Shown here piece after piece: positions 27,363 to 33,956 of a DNA stretch of 64,000 bases. Where the stretch lies: NCBI RefSeq assembly GCF_006542425.1, contig NZ_VFID01000011.1:62001-126000 (forward strand). Direction: 5' to 3'. A program made the translations under genes and the position numbers. The stretch comes from Pseudoxanthomonas sp. z9 (GTDB lineage Bacteria; Pseudomonadota; Gammaproteobacteria; Xanthomonadales; Xanthomonadaceae). How positions within the stretch are numbered: the first letter of the stretch is position 1; every line of letters begins with the position of its first letter. A model generated the notes under the pieces. The model saw only the letters and a program-made list of their open reading frames with translations. It ran no database searches and had not been told where the DNA came from.

Positions 27363-27689
27363 ATGAGGCCGCTTTTTATATTTTCTTGCCCATCATGCGA
27401 AAAAAATAATATTCGTCTCTTCGTTATTAAGTCACTCAATAGGATCGTGGCAGTTAGATGCAGAAGCTGTGGGTACGAAATCAAGTCAGAGAGTGCGCTT
27501 GGAACGTATGTAATTTTCTTGATTTACATGCAGGCAGTTGTATTCGTGGTGGCGGTTCCATTCGTCCTGGCAATGGCGGGTGGAAAGTGGTTGGTAGCTA
27601 TAGTCGCGTTCGCAGTATTTGTGGTTTTTGTGATTCCGCCAGCGATGCTGCTTCATGCTCGAAACATAGCAAGGATTCGCAATCGATGA
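27363..27689 (+). CDS. Small zinc-ribbon membrane protein, possible orphan immunity gene
   Basis: A 108-residue protein with two CxxC pairs at the N-terminus (CPSCEKN and CRSCGYE, about 29 residues apart), suggesting a zinc ribbon, then two hydrophobic helices (YVIFLIYMQAVVFVVAVPFVLAMA and LVAIVAFAVFVVFVIPPAML). GAGGA precedes the ATG. DNA is AT-rich like the neighbouring immunity gene. It lies between the current toxin cassette and a displaced rhs fragment, so it may be immunity for a toxin tip that has been lost. Family not recognised. Confidence 0.55.
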   Translation: MRPLFIFSCPSCEKNNIRLFVIKSLNRIVAVRCRSCGYEIKSESALGTYVIFLIYMQAVVFVVAVPFVLAMAGGKWLVAIVAFAVFVVFVIPPAMLLHARNIARIRNR

Positions 27690-27805
27690 GCGCAACGGAA
27701 GCGCCCATTTCTTGGTCCGCCACGGTGTCCCCAACCATCTTTATGATCTGAAGGTAATGATGAGGCTGAAATGCACTCCGCCAGCGTTGTCTGTAATTTC
27801 AGCGC

Positions 27806-28004
27806 CAGCCAGATCACCGGCATCGCCTGGACCAAGCCGGGTCAGGCAGCGCTGGGCACGCTGGGGTATGGCTATGACATGCTCGGTCGTCGGGTGGCCA
27901 AAACCGGTACCTATGCCTCTCAACTGCTACCGGAAGCGAGTCAGGGCAGCAACACCTTCGACGACAACAACCGGCAGACCCGGCACAACGGCAAGGCGCT
28001 GAGC
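27806..28004 (+). pseudogene. Displaced rhs fragment (YD-repeat region)
   Basis: This 199-bp tract aligns without gaps to 25482-25680 of the rhs gene (protein: SQITGIAWTKPGQ... to ...GKALS) with scattered, mostly synonymous changes. It has no start, is cut at both ends and is followed by unrelated DNA. It marks past recombination at the rhs locus. The 116 bp before it (27690-27805) show no recognisable gene. Confidence 0.85.
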
Positions 28005-28057
28005 TCTTCCATTGCGTGGATCCTTTTGAAAGAAAGGTGGCCGGAAAGAGTTCCGCT

Positions 28058-28879
28058 TCAATCCAGCCCCAACACGAACCGCCCACCCTCACGCCGCACC
28101 TGCAGCGGCCCGCCATAGGCAGCGGACAGGTTTTCCGAGGTGAGGATGTCGTCGGGTGCGCCATCGGCCATCACATCGCCGGCGCGCAGCAGGATCACGC
28201 GCTGGAATTCAGGGACGATTTCTTCCAGGTGATGGGTGACCAGCACCAGGGTGATGCCCTGGCGCGCGAGATCGCGCAGCAGTTCCAGGAAGTGGCGCTG
28301 GGCGATCAGGTCCAGGCCGGCCGTGGGTTCGTCCAGCAGCAGCGCCTCGGGCTGGTGCACGAGCGCGCGGGCGATGAGCACGCGGCGCATTTCGCCGGTG
28401 GACAGTTCGGCGACTTCGCGATCGGCCAGCGCGGTGGCCTCGACCGCCGCCAGCGCGCGGCGGGCCTGGGCGCGCATCTGCGCGTCCACCTCGCAATGCG
28501 GCGGGATCACGAAACTGGAGAAGAAGCCGGTGACGACCGCGTCCTCCACCCGCAGCTGCGGCATCTCCTGCAGGTTGCGGGTGAGGTCGCTGGTGACCAC
28601 GCCCAGCCGGGTGCGCAGTTCGGCCACGTTCCAGCGGCGCAGGCCGAACACCTTGACCGGCGCGTCGCCTTCACGGGCCAGCGGATACAGCTCGCGGTTG
28701 ATCAGCTTGATGAAGGTCGACTTGCCGCAGCCGTTGGGGCCGAGGATGACGGTGTGCTGGCCCAGCGGGATGCTCAGGGTCAGCTCGCGCAGCACGCGGA
28801 CGGAGCCGCGGATGACGGTGGCGCGATCGAGTTCGAACAGGGGCGCCGGCGCTGGCACGGCATCGGGGGCGAGGGACAT
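28058..28879 (-). CDS. ABC transporter ATP-binding protein
   Basis: A 273-residue stand-alone ATPase: Walker A GPNGCGKST, Q-loop region, signature LSTGEMRR, Walker B LLLDEPTAGLD and switch His in LVTHHLEEI. The signature has Thr/Glu in place of the usual SGGQ. No permease gene is adjacent, so partner and substrate are unknown; the style resembles the iron/cobalamin-type or YthP-like single ATPases. The start at 28879 gives a short N-terminus before the ABC fold; the longer upstream frame overlaps the divergent tlpA-like gene and is unlikely. Confidence 0.82.
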   Translation of the reverse strand: MSLAPDAVPAPAPLFELDRATVIRGSVRVLRELTLSIPLGQHTVILGPNGCGKSTFIKLINRELYPLAREGDAPVKVFGLRRWNVAELRTRLGVVTSDLTRNLQEMPQLRVEDAVVTGFFSSFVIPPHCEVDAQMRAQARRALAAVEATALADREVAELSTGEMRRVLIARALVHQPEALLLDEPTAGLDLIAQRHFLELLRDLARQGITLVLVTHHLEEIVPEFQRVILLRAGDVMADGAPDDILTSENLSAAYGGPLQVRREGGRFVLGLD

Positions 28880-28946
28880 CGGCGGGGCTGTCTGGGGGAA
28901 GTGGAAGCGGGATAGACTCGGCGCCAGTCCAGGGAGGGAACCGACC

Positions 28947-29495
28947 ATGCGCCGCATCCGCCTCGCCGTCCTGCTGCTCTGTCTTTCGGTGGTGGTCCCC
29001 GCGTTCGCGCAGTCGCCCGCCATCGGCGATCCGGCACCGACCGTGCTCGGCAAGGGACGTGACGGAAAGATAGTCGATCTGGCCGAACACCGGGGCAAGG
29101 TGGTGATCGTGACCTTCTGGGCGTCCTGGTGCGGTTATTGCCTGAAGGAACTGCCGGTGCTGGACGCCCTGCAGAAGAAGGTCGACCCCCAGTGGCTGCA
29201 GGTCATCGCGGTGAACGTCGAGGACCCGCCCGCCACCTACCGGCAGATGATGCGGCAGATGCGCGACTACAGCCTGTTGCAGTCCCGCGACGCCAACGGT
29301 GACATCGCCCGCACCTACAGTGTGAAGGCCTACCCGAATCTGTGGGTAATCGACACCCAGGGCCGTATCGCCAGCCATCACGTCGGCTACGGCGAGGACT
29401 CGCTCGAGTCGATTGTGGGCGAGATCAAGCGGGTGCTGACCGAGGAAATGCACCGCCAGCAAGCGGCCGCGGCGGCGGCGAAATCCGCCAGCTGA
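28947..29495 (+). CDS. TlpA-like periplasmic thiol-disulfide oxidoreductase
   Basis: A 182-residue redoxin with a cleavable signal (LAVLLLCLSVVVPAFA/QS) and a thioredoxin fold carrying the active site WCGYC (C62, C65) and cis-Pro region VKAYPNLWVID. Such proteins reduce disulfides in periplasmic targets, e.g. during cytochrome maturation; the target here is not evident. The ATG at 28947 follows a strong AGGGAGGGAA site. It is divergent from the ABC ATPase with a 67-bp gap. Confidence 0.87.
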   Translation: MRRIRLAVLLLCLSVVVPAFAQSPAIGDPAPTVLGKGRDGKIVDLAEHRGKVVIVTFWASWCGYCLKELPVLDALQKKVDPQWLQVIAVNVEDPPATYRQMMRQMRDYSLLQSRDANGDIARTYSVKAYPNLWVIDTQGRIASHHVGYGEDSLESIVGEIKRVLTEEMHRQQAAAAAAKSAS

Positions 29496-29596
29496 ACACC
29501 ATTCGGCGGCGTCGGGTGAAATCGTCACGTGCAGGCCGCATGATGCGCTGACGGCACCGGACCCCACCGGCGCCGGTGCCTTCCGGAGCGCTTTCC

Positions 29597-30796
29597 ATGT
29601 CCGACTCGTTGCTGCAGTTCCTGATCGGAGGCCTGACCGGCCTGGTCTGGTGGGAGCTGTTGATCGTGCTGCTGGTCTTCACCCAGCTGACCATCTTCTC
29701 GGTGACGCTGTACCTGCATCGCAGCCAGGCGCACCGCGGGGTGGATTTCCATCCGGTGCTGAACCACTTCTTCCGGTTCTGGACCTGGCTGACCACCTCG
29801 ATGATCACCAGGGAGTGGGTCGCCATCCATCGCAAGCATCACGCGAAGGTGGAGACCGAAGAGGATCCGCACAGTCCGCAGACCAAGGGCATCGGCAACG
29901 TGTTCTGGCGCGGCGTGGAGCTGTACCGCGAAGCGCGCGGGCAGCGCGCCGACATCGAGCAGTACGGCAAGGGCGCGCCCGATGATTGGGTCGAGCGCCA
30001 CGTGTACACCCCGCACGCGAATCTGGGGCCGACCTTCCTGCTGCTGGTGAACGCCGTCCTGTTCGGACTGCCTGGCGTCGCGCTGTGGGCGATCCAGATG
30101 GCGTGGATTCCGTTCTGGGCGGCGGGCGTGATCAATGGCCTGGGCCACTGGTGGGGCTATCGCAATTTCGAATCCTCCGATACCTCGACCAACCTGACGC
30201 CATGGGGCGTGTGGGTGGGCGGCGAGGAGCTGCATAACAACCATCACGCGTTCCCCAGTTCGGCACGCTTCTCGATGCGCCGCTGGGAAGTGGATATCGG
30301 TTGGATCGTGATCAAGGGCATGGAGAAGGTCCGGCTGGCGAAAGTGTTGCGGGTGGCACCCACCCTGGACATCCGACCGAACATCGCGGTACCTGACGCA
30401 GACACGCTGAAGGCGCTGCTGTCGCACCGTTTCCAGGCCATGACCGACTACCAGCGCAACGTGCTCAAGCCGGCGCTGAAGGAGGAGGCCGCGCAGGCGG
30501 GCGCCAAGCTGCGCGCGCTGCTGCCGCGCAAGCTGCGTCGCGGACTGGTCGACGATGGCCGCTGGCTCAAGCCGGACGCGCGCGAGCAGTTGCGAAACTG
30601 GGTCTCGCAGCGGCCGCGCATCAGTGCGCTGGTCGAACACCGCGCGCGCCTGTCGGCGCTGCTTGAAGCCCGCAGCCATGATGCGGCGGAGCGGTTGAAG
30701 GCGTTGCAGGCGTGGTGCCATGAGGCCGAGGCCAGTGGCATTCGTGCGTTGCAGGAATACTCGGCGCGGTTGAAGGGGTATGCGCTGGCGCATTGA
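29597..30796 (+). CDS. Acyl-CoA/lipid fatty-acid desaturase (delta-9 type)
   Basis: A 399-residue integral membrane di-iron desaturase. The three histidine boxes are intact: HRSQAH, HRKHH and HNNHH. Transmembrane segments cover LLIVLLVFTQLTIFSVTLYLH and later hydrophobic stretches. It introduces a cis double bond into saturated acyl chains and so controls membrane fluidity. The C-terminal ~110 residues are a charged helical extension (Ala/Arg/Glu-rich) beyond the usual catalytic unit. Start at 29597 has GGAG 9 nt upstream. Confidence 0.9.
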   Translation: MSDSLLQFLIGGLTGLVWWELLIVLLVFTQLTIFSVTLYLHRSQAHRGVDFHPVLNHFFRFWTWLTTSMITREWVAIHRKHHAKVETEEDPHSPQTKGIGNVFWRGVELYREARGQRADIEQYGKGAPDDWVERHVYTPHANLGPTFLLLVNAVLFGLPGVALWAIQMAWIPFWAAGVINGLGHWWGYRNFESSDTSTNLTPWGVWVGGEELHNNHHAFPSSARFSMRRWEVDIGWIVIKGMEKVRLAKVLRVAPTLDIRPNIAVPDADTLKALLSHRFQAMTDYQRNVLKPALKEEAAQAGAKLRALLPRKLRRGLVDDGRWLKPDAREQLRNWVSQRPRISALVEHRARLSALLEARSHDAAERLKALQAWCHEAEASGIRALQEYSARLKGYALAH

Positions 30797-30804
30797 GGTT
30801 TTCG

Positions 30805-30858
30805 GCGAAGAGCCATCGCTTCTCAACAGCCGCGTGGCTGGTCAATCCCCCTCAATCC
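30805..30858. repeat. 54-bp repeat, inverted partner at 53406-53459
   Basis: Reads GCGAAGAGCCATCGCTTCTC then AACAGCCGCGTGGCTGGTC and runs into the C-rich palindromic element. The reverse complement of 53406-53459 matches it with 2 mismatches in 54. Confidence 0.9.
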
Positions 30859-31234
30859 CCTTTTTCAAAGGGGGAGGCAACGCCGGTTTCCGAGCGCTGG
30901 AGTCTCTTGGTAGCCCCCTTTTAAAAAGGGGGCGGGCGCCGTAAGGCGACGGGGGATTTGCTTTTGGCGCGAAAAGGCAAATCCCCCTCAATCCCCCTTT
31001 TGCAAAGGGGGAGGTAACGCCGGTTTCCGAGCGCTGGGGTCTCTTGGTAGCCCCCTTTTCAAAAGGGGGCGGGCGCCGTAAGGCGACGGGGGATTTGCTT
31101 TTGGCGCGAAAAGGCAAATCCCCCTCAATCCCCCTTTTTCAAAGGGGGAGGCAACGCCGGTTTCCGAGCGCTGGGGTCTCTTGGTAGCCCCCTTTTCAAA
31201 AGGGGGCGGGCGCCGGAGGCGACGGGGGATCTGC
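30842..31234. repeat. Three tandem copies of the palindromic repeat element
   Basis: Units of about 137 bp begin near 30842, 30977 and 31114. Each has CCCCCTTTTTCAAAGGGGG (or a variant), the linker GCCGGTTTCCGAGCGCTGG, a second hairpin CCCCCTTTTCAAAAGGGGG, then GGCGGGCGCC and GGGGGATTTGC. The outer ends GCAAATCCCCC / GGGGGATTTGC are inverted repeats, giving a MITE-like plan. These fill most of the 501-bp gap between the desaturase and EF-hand genes. Confidence 0.9.
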
Positions 31235-31285
31235 GCGGGGTGCGTGGACGAGCGCGCACGCTCGGCATTCGGGCAAATCCAGTCC

Positions 31286-31291
31286 TACAAT
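31286..31291 (+). promoter_or_regulatory. Candidate -10 box directly before EF-hand gene
   Basis: TACAAT ends 6 nt before the ATG at 31298, the same geometry as tdk, implying a leaderless or near-leaderless transcript. Confidence 0.45.
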
Positions 31292-31297
31292 GCGGGC

Positions 31298-31630
31298 ATG
31301 ACGCGTCTATTGCTTGCATTGCTGATATCGGCTCTGCCGCTGCTCGCGGCGGCGCAGGTCAATGCTACGAAGGACTATCTGCAGCGCATGGATGCCGATG
31401 GCGACGGTCGGGTCAGCCAGGCCGAGTTCCTGGACTGGATGAGCTACGCCTTCGATGCGCGTGACCGCAATCGCGATGGCGTGCTGTCCGGCGACGAGCT
31501 GCCGGGCGGCAAGGGGGCCGCCATCACCCGCGCAACCCATCGCGAGCGATTGGCGGCCACCTTCCGCAAACAGGATCGCAGCGGCGACGGTTATCTGGAT
31601 GCGCGGGAGCTCGCTGCTCCCCCGCAATAG
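31298..31630 (+). CDS. Exported EF-hand calcium-binding protein
   Basis: A 110-residue protein with a signal peptide (LLLALLISALPLLAAA/QV) and three canonical EF-hand loops: DADGDGRVSQAE, DRNRDGVLSGDE and DRSGDGYLDARE. All have Asp at positions 1, 3 (or Asn/Ser) and 5 and a closing Glu, so calcium binding in the periplasm or outside is likely. Role unknown. It stands alone, next to three tandem palindromic repeats, and converges on the protoglobin gene. Confidence 0.85.
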   Translation: MTRLLLALLISALPLLAAAQVNATKDYLQRMDADGDGRVSQAEFLDWMSYAFDARDRNRDGVLSGDELPGGKGAAITRATHRERLAATFRKQDRSGDGYLDARELAAPPQ

Positions 31631-31661
31631 GTCGCGGCCGGATCGATGAAGCGCGGCGGCA

Positions 31662-32198
31662 TCAGCCGCCGGACAACAGCCGGCGCGCCAGGCGTTCGCT
31701 GCCGGTCAGTTCGGCCAGATGATGCAACTGGTTGTTCTCGTAGGCCTGGTTGAAGGTGGCCACGTCGATGGCCAGGACCTTGCGGAACGCCTGGACCGCG
31801 GCATCGCCCTTGGCCGATGCGATGCTTTCGCCGTGGCGGGCGATCAGATCCATCATGGCCAGCGGATAGCGGACCGGCAGCCCGATGTGCACGTGCACGT
31901 TGCCGATGCCCAGCCGCTTGAGTGCGTAGGCGTCGTCGTATTCGCCGCAGAACATCTCGACGAACCAGTTGGCCAGGGTCGTGGCCAGGCGTTCCTTGTC
32001 GCCGATGAATTCGCGGGTCGGCTCGTGCGACAGCAGGCGCTCGTAGAATTCGGCGACCAGGATCGGGGCCGCTTCGCGGGCCATCGGCTCCAGTGCCTTC
32101 AGCAGCGCGCATTCCTCCGCCGACAGGGTGAGCAGTTCGCGCAGCTCGCGGACGATGGCCTCGTCCTTGACCGTCCAGCTCTTGCGTTCGTGATTCAT
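31662..32198 (-). CDS. Protoglobin-like haem protein
   Basis: A 178-residue all-helical protein resembling the sensor-globin/protoglobin domain of globin-coupled sensors, without any output domain. The segment GNVHVHIGLPVRYPLAMMD fits the region that holds the proximal haem His in this family. It is the last gene of a four-gene minus-strand operon (PATAN protein, GTPase, roadblock protein, globin), beginning 12 bp after the roadblock stop, with GGAG upstream. It could bind oxygen or NO and feed the redox/gas state into the GTPase switch; that is inference. Confidence 0.72.
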   Translation of the reverse strand: MNHERKSWTVKDEAIVRELRELLTLSAEECALLKALEPMAREAAPILVAEFYERLLSHEPTREFIGDKERLATTLANWFVEMFCGEYDDAYALKRLGIGNVHVHIGLPVRYPLAMMDLIARHGESIASAKGDAAVQAFRKVLAIDVATFNQAYENNQLHHLAELTGSERLARRLLSGG

Positions 32199-32210
32199 GG
32201 CATTGGCTCC

Positions 32211-32579
32211 TTACAGGATGGCGGTCAACTGGGTGATCACGTCGGCCACCTCGAGTTCGATCAGGCCGACATTGGTGTCCGACGGCGCCACCAGCGCCAG
32301 GCAGGCCTTGCTGCCGACCATGTAGATGAAGATGCGGCCCTCCGCGGCCACCAGCTTGATGCCGCGCAGCGTTCCTGTGGACAGGGTTTCGGTGATGCGC
32401 CGGCCCACGCCCAAGGCGGTGGCGGCCATCGCCGCGACCCGCGCCGAATCGACGCCGGGGTCGGTGATCGACTGGCTGACGGGCATGCCGTCGAAGGTGC
32501 AAAGGAAACTGCCCTTCATGCCCGGAATGGCGCGCGTCAGGGCGTCCAGCGTGGCTTGCATCTGTTCTTGCTTGCTCAT
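32211..32579 (-). CDS. Roadblock/LC7-domain protein
   Basis: A 122-residue Roadblock/LC7 domain (MglB-like fold): an N-terminal helix MQATLDALTRAIPGMKGSFLCTFDG, then GMPVSQSI, the long helix ARVAAMAATALGVGRRI and strands RIFIYMVGSKACLALVA. Such proteins act as GAPs or dimeric partners of small Ras-like GTPases. The partner GTPase is encoded 44 bp upstream in the same operon. In bacteria this pairing is best known from cell-polarity control of motility. Confidence 0.82.
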   Translation of the reverse strand: MSKQEQMQATLDALTRAIPGMKGSFLCTFDGMPVSQSITDPGVDSARVAAMAATALGVGRRITETLSTGTLRGIKLVAAEGRIFIYMVGSKACLALVAPSDTNVGLIELEVADVITQLTAIL

Positions 32580-32623
32580 GATGTGTCCTCGTGAAAACAG
32601 GGAAGAAGGCCGCGTGCAGGCGG

Positions 32624-33127
32624 TCAAACGCGCTGCAGCAGCTGGTGGATGGCGTGGCGGGTGTTCGCGGTGTCGCGGGGATTGAGCGCCAGCACCTGCT
32701 GTTCGGGAACGCCGAAGTAGGCGGCGACCTCGGCGGCGGTCCAGCCGTCGGCGGCCAGGTCGGTCCGGGTGAGCCCGATGATGAATTCCACCGGCTGGCG
32801 GCTGATCACGAACTCGAGGATCCGCCGCGCCTGCGGGAATTCGTTGGGCGCGTCGCAGGGCACCAGCACGATCAGGCCCAGCGCGCCTTCGCTGAGGACG
32901 TCCCACATGTAGTCGAAGCGCGACTGCCCGGGCGTGCCGAACAGGTGCAGCACGTAATCGCCCAGCGTGATCTGGCCGAAGTCCAGGGCGACCGTCGTGT
33001 GCGTCTTGCCGATCCGCTCGGTGCTGACTTCTTCCGTGCTGACCACTTCGGTCTCGGACACGGAACGGATGAAGGTGGTCTTGCCGGCGCCGACGGGGCC
33101 GGAGATAACGATCTTGAGTGGGGTCAT
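32624..33127 (-). CDS. Small Ras-like GTPase (roadblock-associated)
   Basis: A 167-residue GTPase with P-loop GPVGAGKTT (residues 10-18), switch II in LHLFGTPGQSRFDYMW and a TRTD motif in place of NKxD for guanine recognition. This variant set is typical of the prokaryotic GTPases encoded beside roadblock proteins. Its ATG overlaps the stop of the PATAN gene (ATGA), so both are translated together. Likely cycles between GTP/GDP states under the roadblock protein. Confidence 0.82.
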   Translation of the reverse strand: MTPLKIVISGPVGAGKTTFIRSVSETEVVSTEEVSTERIGKTHTTVALDFGQITLGDYVLHLFGTPGQSRFDYMWDVLSEGALGLIVLVPCDAPNEFPQARRILEFVISRQPVEFIIGLTRTDLAADGWTAAEVAAYFGVPEQQVLALNPRDTANTRHAIHQLLQRV

Positions 33128-33738
33128 CGGGTGAAGAAGCTGGCGATGCGCTGGCCCAGGGACTGGCGCTGCTTGCGTTGTTCCGGATCGAGCCGATCCA
33201 CGTATGCCTGCATCGGCCAGACTTTCTTGACCTGACGCAGGCGCTGCAGGTTGCGGCGCGTGCCTTCGAGCGGGAATCCCAGTTGCCGCGATATCCGCTC
33301 GGCGCTGGCACCCTCTGTGAGCAACGGCGCGGCCGCGCCGAGGAACTCGGCCAGATCCGGCGGCAGTTCCACCTGGCGACCCTTGATCACCAGGAACATC
33401 GTCTTGGGATGCGGCAGGTCGCGTTCGTCCAGCGGTACCGCGCCACGGCCTTCCAGCAGTTCGTCCATCCGCAGGAACGAACGCTTCGCCTCCACCGTGG
33501 CCAGCGGCTCGAAACGGAACTCGCCGCTGCCCTGCGCGAACATGCGCAGCAGCAGTTGTCCTTCGCTGCGCGAGTCGATGGGGCGTTCCACGGTCATCCG
33601 GGTGATGCTGGTGCCGGCGATATCCAGGCGGAGAATCTGGCCGTCCCGCTGATCCACGGTGAGCACGCCGTGCTTGCCGCCCACCACCGTCAGGATGTCG
33701 CGCAGCGAGAAGTCGCTCAGATTTCCGTGGATGGCCAT
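33124..33738 (-). CDS. PATAN (DUF4388) domain protein
   Basis: A 204-residue protein beginning IHGNLSDFSLRDILTVVGGKHGVLTV, the start of a PATAN/DUF4388 domain (about 1-100). The C-terminal half (LPPDLAEFLGAAAPLLTEGASAERIS, then RRNLQRLRQ) looks like a small helical winged-helix-type region. First gene of the four-gene operon. PATAN domains in cyanobacterial regulators bind type IV pilus motors and steer motility; a similar output here would link the operon to the pilus genes in this window, but that is inference. Confidence 0.75.
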   Translation of the reverse strand: MAIHGNLSDFSLRDILTVVGGKHGVLTVDQRDGQILRLDIAGTSITRMTVERPIDSRSEGQLLLRMFAQGSGEFRFEPLATVEAKRSFLRMDELLEGRGAVPLDERDLPHPKTMFLVIKGRQVELPPDLAEFLGAAAPLLTEGASAERISRQLGFPLEGTRRNLQRLRQVKKVWPMQAYVDRLDPEQRKQRQSLGQRIASFFTR

Positions 33739-33881
33739 GGGATGCCTCGATCGCGGGGGAAAGGCCGGGTCGCCCGACCGATGGCCGGATGAATGAAGGT
33801 TCTGGGGGAGTCCGGGCAGGATAGGAAGGCGCCGCCGCTCGCGAAATCGGAGGATTCCTAAAAGCGCGCGCTGTCGCGCGC

Positions 33882-33914
33882 AAAAAAAAGACGCCGGCCA
33901 CGAGGGCCGGCGTC
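33882..33914 (-). terminator. Rho-independent terminator of the MHS transporter gene
   Basis: On the minus strand a 10-bp perfect stem GACGCCGGCC / GGCCGGCGTC with a 5-nt loop (33890-33914) is followed by eight T (33882-33889). It lies 43 bp after the transporter stop. A second 7-bp hairpin (33864-33881) abuts the same A/T run. Confidence 0.9.
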
Positions 33915-33956
33915 GGGTTGGCCGGAATGCGTCCGGCCGGCGCGGAGGGAGCGCGC

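Noticed and set aside
33864-33889. Second terminator hairpin for the PATAN operon side
   Set aside because: The 7-bp GC hairpin shares the A/T run with the stronger transporter terminator and no gene ends there on the plus strand.
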